Positions 41,298 to 50,800 of a DNA stretch of 64,000 nt are shown piece after piece. Under the pieces are notes generated by a model. That model was given only the letters and a program-made list of their open reading frames with translations. It was not told the DNA's origin and did not search any database. Source of the stretch: Actinomycetota bacterium. Its GTDB lineage: Bacteria > Actinomycetota > Acidimicrobiia > Acidimicrobiales > Ilumatobacteraceae. The translations under genes were made by a program, and so were the position numbers. Numbering within the stretch: the first letter of the stretch is position 1; every line of letters begins with the position of its first letter. The stretch spans positions 43,739 to 107,738 of the forward strand of contig WLJO01000003.1 of NCBI GenBank assembly GCA_009701715.1, read 5' to 3'.

Positions 41298-42905
41298 GTG
41301 AGCAATGGCCGCGAAACGCTCAGGGTGAAGCTCATCGGGAACTGGGCAACCTCCGAGCAGATCTGCGCCGAATGGGACCGTATGTCGCAGGGGGCGTTGC
41401 GCTGGAACGACATTCAGGTCACGCCGTCCGACGACGACATCGACTTCTACGTCGTCGTCAACTTTCCTGCGCATGGGGAACGCTTCCGTCCGGGGCGCAC
41501 CGTCGTGCTGCAGATGGAGCCTTGGTGCTCCGACCCGGGACAGACCTGGGGGGTGAAGACCTGGGGGGCATGGTCGAAGCCGGACCCATCGCACTTCCTG
41601 CGGGTGTGTTCGCATCGCACGGGGCCCAACACTGCCTTCTGGCAGCTCGCCACCACGTACGACGAGCTCCGGACGCTGGTTGCCCCGAAGACCGGCAACC
41701 TCGCGTCCATCATCGGCCCCAAGTACTTCGACCCCGGCCACCGGAAGCGGGTGGACTTCCTGCGGTACCTCGAGGCGCGCGATGACGACGTCGTGCGGGT
41801 GGAGATGTACGCATACGACAACCCTCTCGGGTTCTCGAGCTGGGTCGGTCCGCATCCGCCCGGCCGAAAGGACGCAGCGCTCATCCCGTATCGGTACTTC
41901 CTGGGCGTCGAGAACAACCGGGAACACAACTTCATCACCGAGAAGCTCTGGGAGCCACTGCTCACCGAAACCGTGTGTTTCTACGACGGTGCCCCGAATG
42001 CCGCAGAGCACGTTGACGAGCGGGCATTCATCGCGATCGATCTCGATGATTTCGACGGAGCATTCGAGACGATGCGGACGGCGATCCTCAACGACGAGTG
42101 GTCCCGCAGGATTGAGTACATCCGCAGGGAGAAGCGAAAGGTGCTCGAGCACTTCCAGTTCTTCCCGAGGCTCGAACGCATCCTTCGCCACGAACTTCGC
42201 TTCGAGCATCGACCGACGGATGCAGAGGTCCAGTACCACAAGTACTTCGCCGACGACCTCGGTGAGAGCATGGGGCAGGTGTGCTTCCTCCACAGCCTTA
42301 CCACCAACGGTGACACAGCGATCCTCGACGAATTGCTCAGTGCTGTCGAGCAGTCGGGTCTGCTCGATCGGCTCGACAGGCTGTACGTCGTGAACGTCGG
42401 TGACGAGATCGGGTTCCCTGCGGTGCTCGCGGGTCACCGCCGCAAGGTTCGTGTCATCAACCGCACGCCGACTGCCTCGCTGGGCGAGAAACTCACGCTG
42501 GATCTGCTGCAGTGCTTCTCGTGGTTCAACCCCGAGGCCTCCGTGCTGTATCTGCACACCAAGGGGGCATCCCACGTCCGGCGGCACCCACAGGTTGACG
42601 ACTGGCGTCAACTCATGACGTACTTCGTGGTCGAGCGGCACGTCGACTGCCTCGAGGCCCTGCGGACCCATGACGTCGTGGGCTGCGAGTTCCTCCCCGA
42701 GCCGTATCCACACTTCTCGGGAAATTTCTGGTGGGCGACCGCTGCCCACCTCGGCAGGCTCGGGCCGGTGCCCGGCGACAATCGGCACGCCGCCGAGGCC
42801 TGGCTGTTCTCGCGACCGTCGGTACGCACGTTCAACCTCCATGACTCCGGCGTGAACCACTACGAGGCGACCTACGGGCGGGACCGCTACGCGCCACCTG
42901 CTTGA
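41298..42905 (+). CDS. Two-domain glycosyltransferase: GT10 (fucosyltransferase-like) plus a YLHTKG/SGNFWW domain
   Basis: A 535-residue cytoplasmic protein. Residues about 1-310 resemble the GT10 fold; the donor-binding signature is YRYFLGVENN (198-207) followed by ITEKLWEPLL (213-222), as in alpha-1,3-fucosyltransferases. Residues about 325-535 form a second domain with YLHTKGASH (from 418), a segment DDWRQLMTYFVVERHVDCL, and HFSGNFWWA (from about 472), a pattern I know from uncharacterised glycosyltransferase-like proteins. No membrane helix. It probably adds sugars to a surface glycan. GTG start lies six bases after TAGGCT. The LOG gene follows 23 bases later. Confidence 0.72.
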   Translation: MSNGRETLRVKLIGNWATSEQICAEWDRMSQGALRWNDIQVTPSDDDIDFYVVVNFPAHGERFRPGRTVVLQMEPWCSDPGQTWGVKTWGAWSKPDPSHFLRVCSHRTGPNTAFWQLATTYDELRTLVAPKTGNLASIIGPKYFDPGHRKRVDFLRYLEARDDDVVRVEMYAYDNPLGFSSWVGPHPPGRKDAALIPYRYFLGVENNREHNFITEKLWEPLLTETVCFYDGAPNAAEHVDERAFIAIDLDDFDGAFETMRTAILNDEWSRRIEYIRREKRKVLEHFQFFPRLERILRHELRFEHRPTDAEVQYHKYFADDLGESMGQVCFLHSLTTNGDTAILDELLSAVEQSGLLDRLDRLYVVNVGDEIGFPAVLAGHRRKVRVINRTPTASLGEKLTLDLLQCFSWFNPEASVLYLHTKGASHVRRHPQVDDWRQLMTYFVVERHVDCLEALRTHDVVGCEFLPEPYPHFSGNFWWATAAHLGRLGPVPGDNRHAAEAWLFSRPSVRTFNLHDSGVNHYEATYGRDRYAPPA

Positions 42906-42915
42906 CGCACCCACC

Positions 42916-42921
42916 TAGGCT
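42916..42921 (+). promoter_or_regulatory. Putative -10 for leaderless LOG-family mRNA
   Basis: TAGGCT, seven bases before the ATG at 42929. Confidence 0.35.
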
Positions 42922-42928
42922 TGCTCAC

Positions 42929-43684
42929 ATGCCTGATGGCCAGTCCGAGCGTCAACTCCTCGAGGGGCCGAAGTCCCGTCTGCGGGAACTGCGCACTGTC
43001 GCACGCGTCACCCGCGAGATGATGCGAGGGTTCCGTGCGCTGCACTTTGTCGGTCCGTGCGTCACGGTGTTCGGTTCAGCCCGTATCAAGCCTGAAAGTG
43101 CCGAATACGACCTTGCTCGGCGCGTGGCGGCCACTCTTGCGCAGGTGGGCTACACGATTATCACCGGAGGTGGCCCCGGCATCATGGAGGCTGGCAACCG
43201 TGGTGCCCGCGAGGCAGGCGGTGCGAGCATTGGATGCAACATTCGGCTCCCGTTCGAGCAGGAACCGAACCCGTATCTCGATGTCAGCGTCGACTTCGAC
43301 TACTTCTTCGTCCGCAAGATGATGCTCGTGAAGTATTCGTATGCATTCGTCGTGATGCCCGGGGGCTTCGGGACGATGGACGAGATGTTCGAAGCGCTCA
43401 CGCTCATCCAGACGGCGAAGATTCACGACTTCCCGGTGGTGGTGATGGGGTCTGACTATTGGGGACCACTCCGCGAACAGATCGACGGCATGGTAGGAAC
43501 CGGCATGATTGCGAAGGCCGATACTGACCTGCTGCGGTTCACCGACGATGTGGACGAAGCAGTGGAGCACATCCGGTCACGCACGGTGGAGCGTTTCGGG
43601 CTCCAGAAGAAACTGCGACCCTTGCGGATTCTCGGCGAGCGTGGGCTCCAGCAGTGGACTATGGTTGGGCCGGAGTCCGACTGA
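42929..43684 (+). CDS. LOG family protein (nucleotide 5'-monophosphate phosphoribohydrolase)
   Basis: A 251-residue Rossmann-like protein of the LOG/TIGR00730 family. The two nucleotide-binding signatures are GGGPGIMEAGNRGA (from residue 80) and PGGFGTMDEMFE (from residue 144). Members release a base from cytokinin riboside monophosphates or purine nucleotides. N-terminal helices (about 1-35) extend it beyond the minimal LOG size, as in actinobacterial type-II members. It ends with a 26-base overlap with the convergent oxygenase gene. Confidence 0.9.
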   Translation: MPDGQSERQLLEGPKSRLRELRTVARVTREMMRGFRALHFVGPCVTVFGSARIKPESAEYDLARRVAATLAQVGYTIITGGGPGIMEAGNRGAREAGGASIGCNIRLPFEQEPNPYLDVSVDFDYFFVRKMMLVKYSYAFVVMPGGFGTMDEMFEALTLIQTAKIHDFPVVVMGSDYWGPLREQIDGMVGTGMIAKADTDLLRFTDDVDEAVEHIRSRTVERFGLQKKLRPLRILGERGLQQWTMVGPESD

Positions 43685-44732
43685 GCGACGGGTAGTGGGC
43701 TGCCACCACAGTGGGGTAGCTGCGCACGTAGTAGTTCCACATCTGCTCACCGAACACGCTGACCGGTGCGCCCCGGGTGCCGCTCGTTCCGTCGAGCAGT
43801 TGGTCGCGCCTCGCCATGAAGCCGGCCCCGCGGTGCCGGGGACTTGCAGTGACGGCCTCGGCGAACGACGGGTTGAGACCGAGCGGGGCAAGACTCGAAC
43901 GGAGATCGGGACCGTGGAAGTACGCCGACGACTGCCGTGGCTCACTCGTGATCACGCGGTGCGTGGTGGCCACGAGGTAGTTGCCCGTCATGGACTGGAG
44001 CATCTCGCCGAGATTCACGACGAACGCGTCTGGTCGGGGCTCGACGTCGATCCACTCGTCGTCGGGGTTGAGTGCCTGCAGTCCGGACACGCCGTGCTGC
44101 AGCAGCAGGGTGAGAAAGCCAGCATCGTGGTGGCTGTTCACCCCGGCCTCACCGGGTGGCGTAGGCGGGTACGAGATCATCTTGAGCAGCGAGAGTGGGC
44201 GCTCGCCGAAGGCGCGCTCAAACGTGTCAGGGGCAAGACCCAGCCCGACGGCGAGTATGCCCATCAGTTCGTCGGCGAGCGATTTCATCTGCGCCGACCA
44301 GTCGAGCACCACGTTGCGGTACCCGGGGAATGTCCCCTCGGGCAGCCACTGGTTCGGCCCGTCGAGCAGCAGGTACGTGGGTTCCACGTCCACCGGGTAC
44401 GGGTCGTACTCGGTGGACAGGTCGAGTTGTTCCCGGTAGTCCACGCGGTTATCTGTGAGCTCGGCACCAACCCGCTCCCAGCCCCGGAAGTGCCGGGACC
44501 GGTGCTTCTCGATGAGCGACTTGGTTTCCTCGGGCAGGGCGAAGAATCTGGCAACCATCGCTCTCCAGCGCTCAATCGCTGCTGGGTCAATGTCATGGTC
44601 GACGAGTGTGAAGAAACCGACCTCGTGGCACACGCGGACGAGTTGGTCGGCGAATGCCTGCCTGTCCGCCCCGGCCCTGCGCCAGCCGTCCAGGGACACG
44701 ACCGGGATCGAGGAGAACGAGGGGCTGCTCAC
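43659..44732 (-). CDS. Isopenicillin N synthase-like 2-oxoglutarate/Fe(II) oxygenase
   Basis: A 357-residue double-stranded beta-helix oxygenase. The N-terminal DIOX_N part shows FFTLVDHDIDPAAIERW. The iron triad is His and Asp in NSHHDAGFLTLL and His in ATTHRVITSEPRQSS, whose Arg-x-Ser binds 2-oxoglutarate or substrate carboxylate. Such enzymes hydroxylate or desaturate small molecules. GTG start lies seven bases after the stop of the SRPBCC gene, in a probable operon of DsbA, SRPBCC and oxygenase read in that order. Substrate unknown. Confidence 0.9.
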   Translation of the reverse strand: MSSPSFSSIPVVSLDGWRRAGADRQAFADQLVRVCHEVGFFTLVDHDIDPAAIERWRAMVARFFALPEETKSLIEKHRSRHFRGWERVGAELTDNRVDYREQLDLSTEYDPYPVDVEPTYLLLDGPNQWLPEGTFPGYRNVVLDWSAQMKSLADELMGILAVGLGLAPDTFERAFGERPLSLLKMISYPPTPPGEAGVNSHHDAGFLTLLLQHGVSGLQALNPDDEWIDVEPRPDAFVVNLGEMLQSMTGNYLVATTHRVITSEPRQSSAYFHGPDLRSSLAPLGLNPSFAEAVTASPRHRGAGFMARRDQLLDGTSGTRGAPVSVFGEQMWNYYVRSYPTVVAAHYPSLSRTPAQP

Positions 44733-44739
44733 TGTGGGG

Positions 44740-45177
44740 TCAGGCCTTCGCGAGGCGCTTCAGGGCAAAGGCGAAGAGCATGCCGCTCACCTTGGCCACC
44801 ACCGGCGTGAGCGCCTTGGGTACATAGGGAACGGCGACGTCCTCGTGCCACTGCACCCGCGTGCCGGTACCCGCCGCAGTGACGGTGAGGTCGGCGAAAC
44901 CAACCAGGACCGGGCCGAGCTTGTTCACGTGGCAGGTTCCGCGCTGACCGTCGAACTGGATGTCCGTTGCGTGCATGCGGTCCTCGAGGGCGAGCTTGCC
45001 GAGGCCGGACCATGCTACGAAGCGGTTCGGGTCCGCGGGGTCCACGTCCACGCGCGTCATCGGGATCCAGCGCCCGTGACCGCCCCAGTCGAGCAGCTCC
45101 CGCCAAACACGCTCGAGCGGCATTGCGAGGGTGACATCGGCGTCGAACACGACGCGGTTGGTTCTGCGTGCAGCCAT
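44740..45177 (-). CDS. SRPBCC (polyketide cyclase/START-like) protein
   Basis: A 145-residue helix-grip protein. It begins with a beta strand and LAMPLERVWRELLDWGGHGRWIPM, the usual opening of SRPBCC ligand-binding proteins, then strands of a hydrophobic cavity and a C-terminal amphipathic helix (about 118-143). It could bind a lipid or polyketide-like ligand or act as cyclase. The ATG overlaps the stop of the DsbA-like gene by one base (TGATG) and the oxygenase follows after seven bases, so all three are probably co-translated. Confidence 0.8.
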   Translation of the reverse strand: MAARRTNRVVFDADVTLAMPLERVWRELLDWGGHGRWIPMTRVDVDPADPNRFVAWSGLGKLALEDRMHATDIQFDGQRGTCHVNKLGPVLVGFADLTVTAAGTGTRVQWHEDVAVPYVPKALTPVVAKVSGMLFAFALKRLAKA

Positions 45178-45863
45178 CAGGCAGAGGCTAGGCCGCTCGA
45201 CGGCCCGTCGAGACTCCCCTCGAACTGTGGCCGTTCCCGGATGGATCGCTTGAGTTCTGCCATGCCGGGATACGTGGCAACCTCCCAGACGGCGTCCCAG
45301 AGCCTCAGGGCGTCATCGCCACGCGGGACCCGGCTCATCACCGGTCCGAAGAATGAGTGCAGGTCGCCGTCCCTGCGGAAACTGATGATCGGCGTCCCGA
45401 CGTCTTTGCCGGTACGAGCAAGCGCTTCGTCGGTCTCGGCCTGCAGGATCTCGTCCCAGCGCTCGTCGTTTGCCGCATGGAGGAACTCGTCCTCGATCCC
45501 GACGGCCCGGAGGTACTCGGGGAAGCCCGCTTCCCAGTGGTCGGTCATCTCGGTGCGCCTGTCGAGCACGTGGATGTCGCCGCCGAACTGCGTGTACAGC
45601 GTGCCCATGCGATCCCGGTCTCCCGCGTGCCGGATTGCCGCGGCCACCCGCAGCAGTTTGAGCCCGCTGGTGTGGCCCGCCACGTAACCGGCAGGGAAGT
45701 CCCGCTCGTAGTCCTTGTCCTTGTTCAGGAGGCGCAGGCTGATGAATCGCCAGTCCACCCGCAGGCCGCGCAAAGCCGCCACCTCGGCCACCCACCGGGA
45801 GGTGAGCCAGGCCCACGGGCACACGGGGTCCCAGAAGAACTCGACGTCGTACGGTTCGCTCAT
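45177..45863 (-). CDS. DsbA-family protein, mycothiol-dependent nitroreductase-like, with CPWA site
   Basis: A 228-residue thioredoxin-fold protein resembling mycobacterial Rv2466c: FFWDPVCPWAWLTSRWVAEV at the N-terminus, then GTPIISF with the cis-Pro and FFGPVMSRVPRGDDALRLWD in the C-terminal part. The active-site Cys15-Pro-Trp is kept but the second Cys is Ala18, so a Cys-Cys disulfide cannot form and a monothiol mechanism with mycothiol is more likely. No signal peptide; cytosolic. First gene of a probable three-gene operon with SRPBCC and oxygenase. Confidence 0.82.
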   Translation of the reverse strand: MSEPYDVEFFWDPVCPWAWLTSRWVAEVAALRGLRVDWRFISLRLLNKDKDYERDFPAGYVAGHTSGLKLLRVAAAIRHAGDRDRMGTLYTQFGGDIHVLDRRTEMTDHWEAGFPEYLRAVGIEDEFLHAANDERWDEILQAETDEALARTGKDVGTPIISFRRDGDLHSFFGPVMSRVPRGDDALRLWDAVWEVATYPGMAELKRSIRERPQFEGSLDGPSSGLASA

Positions 45864-45902
45864 GACGCCACGTTGCCACACCCGGACGGGTGCCGTACGG
45901 CC

Positions 45903-47114
45903 TCAGCCGAGCGCGAGCGGAACGTGCGAGGCAGCACGGTCGCTGATATTCGGCTTCCACTGCACCTCGCCGGCCTCGCGCAGGTTCGGCAGCCGCTTCA
46001 CGAGCCGGGGGAGCGCAACCCGAAGTTCGAGGCGCGCGAGCGCTGCACCGAGGCAGAAGTGCAGTCCGTGGCCGAACGCCAGGTGGGGGTTGGGCCGTCG
46101 GTCGAGGATCAGTTCGTCCGCGCGCTCGAACACACGCGGGTCCCGATTGGCGGCGAGGATCCCGAGGAACACGGCATCGCCCGCTGCAAGTTGTTGCCCG
46201 CCGAGCTCCATCGGTTCGGCAACGATGCGCATCATCGCCTTCGCGTTGCCGTCGTAACGCAGCATCTCCTCGATCGCCGAGTCGCGGATGGTCGGGTCCT
46301 CGATCAGTCGGTCCCGCTCGTGCGGGTGGGCGATCAGGGCGAGCACGGCGGTGGACATCAGCGACGTGGTGGTGTCGTGGCCTGCGAAGAGCAGGAGCGA
46401 GCAGGCGCCGAGCACCTCGGCATCGTTGAGCTCTGTTGAGGCGGCGAGCGCGCTCACGAGGTCGTCGCGCGGGTCTGCTCGCCGGAGCGCCAGCAGATCG
46501 CCGAGGTGCTCGCGGAACTCCTCGCCAGCAGCACGGGCGACATCCTCGTAGTCGGGTCGCTTGGTCTGGCCAAAGACGACCACCCCGAAACGGGCGCTCC
46601 ACGCCTCGAGCCAGTCGGTGAGGGAGTCGGGTACGCCGAACAGCCGGGCGATCACCGCGGCGGGCAGCGGGTGCGTGAACCCCTCCACGAGGTCAACGGT
46701 CTCGCCGCTCTCGATGCGCGCTGCGTACTCCTCGGCGAGCCGGTCGGCGATCGCGGCTACGTCGGCCTCGAGGGCGGACATTGCCTTGGGGGTGAACTGC
46801 CGGGCGAACGGTGCGCGCAGGCGGGTGTGCTCGGGCGGGTCGTGGAAGAGCATCCACCCCTCGAGCAGTTCGATGGCGGACGAGAGGGCCTCGGCGCGGG
46901 AGCCCGAGAGCCGGCTTCGGAACGCACCCATGCGGTTGGTGGAGAGTTGCGGGGCCTTGAACGCGGCGTCCAGTTCAGGATGGCCGAGCACCACCCATGC
47001 CCGGTGGCGTTCGCTCCAGACCACAGGCTGGCGCTCCCGGAACCGGGCGAGGTACCGGTGCGGCTCACGGATGGACTCGTCGCAGAGCAGGTCGAGGTCG
47101 GTCAAACTCTCCAC
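45903..47114 (-). CDS. Cytochrome P450
   Basis: A 403-residue soluble bacterial P450. The I-helix O2 motif is AGHDTTTS, the ExxR motif is EEMLR and the heme loop is FGHGLHFCLGAALARLE with the axial Cys near residue 354. C-helix WxxxR-type residues are in DPPEHTRLRAPFARQFTP. Redox partners are not encoded in the window. Likely hydroxylates a hydrophobic substrate such as a terpenoid, steroid or fatty acid. GTG start at 47114, with TACTGT ending five bases upstream. Confidence 0.95.
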   Translation of the reverse strand: MESLTDLDLLCDESIREPHRYLARFRERQPVVWSERHRAWVVLGHPELDAAFKAPQLSTNRMGAFRSRLSGSRAEALSSAIELLEGWMLFHDPPEHTRLRAPFARQFTPKAMSALEADVAAIADRLAEEYAARIESGETVDLVEGFTHPLPAAVIARLFGVPDSLTDWLEAWSARFGVVVFGQTKRPDYEDVARAAGEEFREHLGDLLALRRADPRDDLVSALAASTELNDAEVLGACSLLLFAGHDTTTSLMSTAVLALIAHPHERDRLIEDPTIRDSAIEEMLRYDGNAKAMMRIVAEPMELGGQQLAAGDAVFLGILAANRDPRVFERADELILDRRPNPHLAFGHGLHFCLGAALARLELRVALPRLVKRLPNLREAGEVQWKPNISDRAASHVPLALG

Positions 47115-47216
47115 AGCGGACAGTATGACCCGAATACAAGGCCCTTCGCTCCGGGATTCCTATCCCTGTGTGGTCAATCGTGTACTCTGCGTGGGCAACC
47201 TCAGCAAGGAGACACC

Positions 47217-47759
47217 GTGAAGATTCGCACCTACCTGATGATCGCCGGCGCAGTGGCAGCGTTCGCGCCCCTCTCGGCCTGCGGTGCTTCCAGCACGTCC
47301 AGTGCCACAACGGTTGTGGGGGAGTCCGGTTCCACAACGGTTGTGGGCGAGTCCAGTGCGACAACGGCAGTTGACATCAAACCGAGGGACAACGATTACT
47401 GCTCGAAGGTCAAGGAGTACAAGTCGAACGCTGACGCTCTCACCAGTGCGATGTCGTCCACCAATGTTGCGGACATCAAGAATGCCTTCGAGACGATTCA
47501 GGTGATGATTCACGATCTCGACAACAACCCTCCGTCGGAGATCGCCGATGCTGTTCACACCATGCGTGAGGCCAGCGACGAGATCATCACGGTCTTCCGC
47601 AAGTACGACTACGACTTCACCAAACTGTCGGGTGCACCGGAGTACGTCGAGCTTGCAAAAAAGATAGATGGCGCCACCATCAGCGAGGCAAACAAAAAGC
47701 TCGACGACTACTCAACCGGGGTCTGCGGTCTCCCACCGGACACCACACTCGCAAGCTGA
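47217..47759 (+). CDS. Small secreted lipoprotein of unknown function, Cys...Cys type
   Basis: A 180-residue lipoprotein: signal peptide IRTYLMIAGAVAAFAPL, lipobox LSAC, then a Ser/Thr/Val linker containing two copies of a TTVVGES motif, and a helical body starting YCSKVKEY and ending TGVCGLPP. The two body Cys may form a disulfide. AAGGAG precedes the GTG start. The protein resembles in layout the lipoprotein encoded at 59486-59962. It sits just before the giant IPT-repeat gene on the same strand, with a 7-base-pair inverted repeat between them. Function unknown. Confidence 0.7.
   Translation: MKIRTYLMIAGAVAAFAPLSACGASSTSSATTVVGESGSTTVVGESSATTAVDIKPRDNDYCSKVKEYKSNADALTSAMSSTNVADIKNAFETIQVMIHDLDNNPPSEIADAVHTMREASDEIITVFRKYDYDFTKLSGAPEYVELAKKIDGATISEANKKLDDYSTGVCGLPPDTTLAS
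47305..47346. repeat. Two copies of a 27-base unit, each holding the palindrome CCACAACGGTTGTGG
   Basis: Copies at 47305-47319 and 47332-47346 of a perfect 7-1-7 inverted repeat inside the lipoprotein gene. They encode the duplicated TTVVGES linker. Confidence 0.6.
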
Positions 47760-47812
47760 ACCTGGCTCGGCCTACGGCGGAGTCACATCTGTGCGGACAC
47801 TAACAACGTGGT

Positions 47813-47841
47813 AGGTTCGGTCGTCTCGGTCGATCGAACCT
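47813..47841. promoter_or_regulatory. Inverted repeat upstream of the IPT-repeat gene
   Basis: AGGTTCG and CGAACCT separated by 15 bases, ending 34 bases before the ATG at 47876. It could be an operator or a weak terminator for the lipoprotein gene. Confidence 0.3.
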
Positions 47842-47875
47842 CCTGGACTCCAAGTCGAATGGGGTATCAGGGATC

Positions 47876-50800
47876 ATGGATGAACGTCCGATCGGCTCGT
47901 CGCTTACTGGTATGGTCGAAGGCGGCGTATCGGGGTCTCCGCGTGGTCGCGGCCGACGCAGCGCTCGTCGACGAAATCTCATAATCGGAGGCGTGGTCGG
48001 CGGCCTCGTAGGGCTGGGTGTGCTTGTCACGGTCCTCGCGTCCGTCACAAGCGGTAACCGATCAGGAACGCTGGTGTCAGTGCCGACATCCGATCCCACC
48101 TTGTTGTTCTCGCCGCAGTCCGGAACGACAGGAAGCGAGATTCACCTCACCGGTGTCAACTTGGCAAATGTCGCGAAGATCAGTTTCGGGACCATTCCAG
48201 CCACCTCGTTCAACGTCATCTCTGCTACCGAACTGACGGTGATCGTTCCCGAGGGCGCTGTTCCTGCTCAGATCTCGGTGACTGATGTGGACGAGACGGG
48301 CGTACTCGGTAGCAGTCGGTTCAGTTCCGTGTCGTTCACTCCAACGTCGCCGAGCGTCACCTCCTTCAGCCCGACAACTGCCGCAGCGGGGGAAACCGTC
48401 ACCATCAGTGGGTTCAACCTCTCGGCTGTGAACTCCGTCAGCTTCAACGGAAAAACGGCTGTGCCGATGTCGGCCGCAAGTAACAGCGTGACTGTGAAGG
48501 TTCCAGCAAATGCCACAACGGGCAATCTCACAGTGATCACTCCGGATACCCGGTCCGTGAGCGCGGTCGCCCTAACCATCACCAGTCCGGCGATCATCTC
48601 GCTCCAACCGATGAGCGCGAGTCCGGTCACGTTGGTGACGATCTCGAGCGTCAACCCTTCCTCCTCGACGCCCGTAGCGGTGCAGTTCAACGGGACCCCG
48701 GCCTGGACGCCGTTCGGACCGCCGTCTGCCTTTGGCTCCCTTCCTTGCGCACCGGTCGCCAACGTCGGCAGCGTCACCCGGGACAACTGGCCGAACGCGC
48801 AGGCGACGTGTGTCTTCGGCCCGCAGGGCGGGATCGTTGCGGTAGCCCCTCTCGGCTTCACCACTGGTCCGGTATCGGTCCGTTTCAGTGACGGGATGGT
48901 GGTGACGAGCGATGTGCAGCTAGCGGCACAACCAGTTATCGCCTCCATTTCGCCTACCTCGGCGAAACCTGGTGACACGGTGACCATTGTCGGCTCGAAC
49001 TTCACGCAGTTCCCGATCGTCACCTTCGGGACGTTGCCTGCAGAAGCAGCCACGGTGAATGCCGCCGGCACACAGATCACTGCCGTCGTTCCTTCGGATG
49101 CAGTCACAGGTCGGGTCATTGTCTCGGCCGATGGCCAAGCAACCTCCCCAATCCTGACGGTGACAAATACGCCTGCACCGCTGGTGTCGGGGTTCTGGCC
49201 CGATGCTGGTGCGGCCGGAACGACAGTGACGATCTCCGGTTCGAATCTGTCACCATCTCTGAGGGTGCAGTTCGGATTGGGTGCGCTGTTGACGCCATCG
49301 CCGTGCGTCGCACCGTGTGAGGCGTTGGTCGTGACAACCACGTCGGCCACGACGACCGGTGCGCTCACCGTGTGGTCTGATGACTCTGTCACCAAGACCG
49401 TGGTGGCTACTTCTCCGGGTTCGTTCACCGCCAGTGCAAGCACGGTTAACGGTCTAGTTCGTCCATCGTCGCCCACCTGGAGCGGTACGGCGACTGTAGG
49501 CACGACCCTGCCGGACTCGGATCGTATGACTACCAGCATTACGCTCAATGGGATCATTGTGTCTGGACTGAGCGGAGCAACCCGCGGGTGTGTCTATTCG
49601 GGAACGGGTTTCGCGAAGTTTGGGTCTGCTGCATCGAACGGCAAGGTTGGGGTTGCGCTGTCGTACACGTCGCCCTCGGTGTGGTCAATCACTCCCACGG
49701 CATCGGCCACGATGACAGGAAAGATCGGTCCGCGCTCAATGGCCCTCGGAACCTTCGCAGGGGCCATTTCATCCACAACGGCATCAGGCCCCGGCTGCAC
49801 CAGTTCCGCCACATCTGCGACGATCGGCCTGGGGACCAAGACGTTCACGGTCAGTGCGTCAGCGGGATCACTGGGTGCCTTCGCGTTGAATGACCTCGTT
49901 CAGGTTGGGGCTCGCTCAGGTCCGTACGGCTCACTTCCGCCGACGAACACAAATCTATGGGGAACGATCACGGCGTATTCGGGCACGTCGATGACGATCA
50001 ACGTCGTCTCGGTCAGCGGCTCGGGCAACTTTGCGGACTGGCGCATCAGCAGGATCAAGACGATGACGCCGATCGACGAGGGCGGGTACCTCGTGGTGCT
50101 CGCACCGGGGCCAACGTCGGCCACCGTGAGCTGGACCCTGAGCGCGAAGTTGCAGTCCAGCGTCAGTTTGGCCGCATCCGATTCGGTGGCGATCGCTGCC
50201 GGTGCCGACGTGTATTTCACCCCCACCTGCCCGAATATCGCGAATCTTGGCTTGTGTGCTGCTGGTGCCGCGGGGAGTTACCTGTGGTTCGACTCAGTCG
50301 GTAGTGGCACGCCATGGGCAAGTGGGAGCCCTACCGGTGCTCAAGGAATTCTGTCGACGGTCGGTGCTGTGAAACTCAGCGGGAGCGGCATGTCGTATGA
50401 GGCGGTGCTCGACCTCAACAGCGGCGGGTTCAATCTTGACGCGCTGTACTCGGTGGCAGAAGCGTCAGCGGTGTCCATGCGAGACGCTCATCTGCGGGTT
50501 GCGTTCAACGATCCCTCCAACTTTGCCAAGCTTGGTGGAGCCCTGTCGATCCAGAGCGGGGCCGCAAACGACGGGTTCGACATCGTTGGAACCGGGAACG
50601 CTTTGGTGAATGTTCCGGGCCTGAACAATGTCAACGTTTCGGAACGGCTTGCCTACGTGAACGGTGGGATTGTGTTCGCGGGGTTTCTCGGTAGGTCAAG
50701 TACTGGTAGCACCCCCTACTCGTCGCACGGTGTAGCCGTTGGCACTGTTGGCTATGTGAACGGGAACGGCTCGTCGACAGCGGTAAATGTGGTCGGGAAC

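Noticed and set aside
40854..42914. Minus-strand frame of 686 codons ending in the VOC protein
   Set aside because: Only the last 132 codons resemble a protein family; the rest is antisense to the glycosyltransferase.
48268..49557. Minus-strand frame of 429 codons inside the IPT-repeat gene
   Set aside because: Antisense to a clear repeat protein; Val/Thr-rich composition comes from the repeats.
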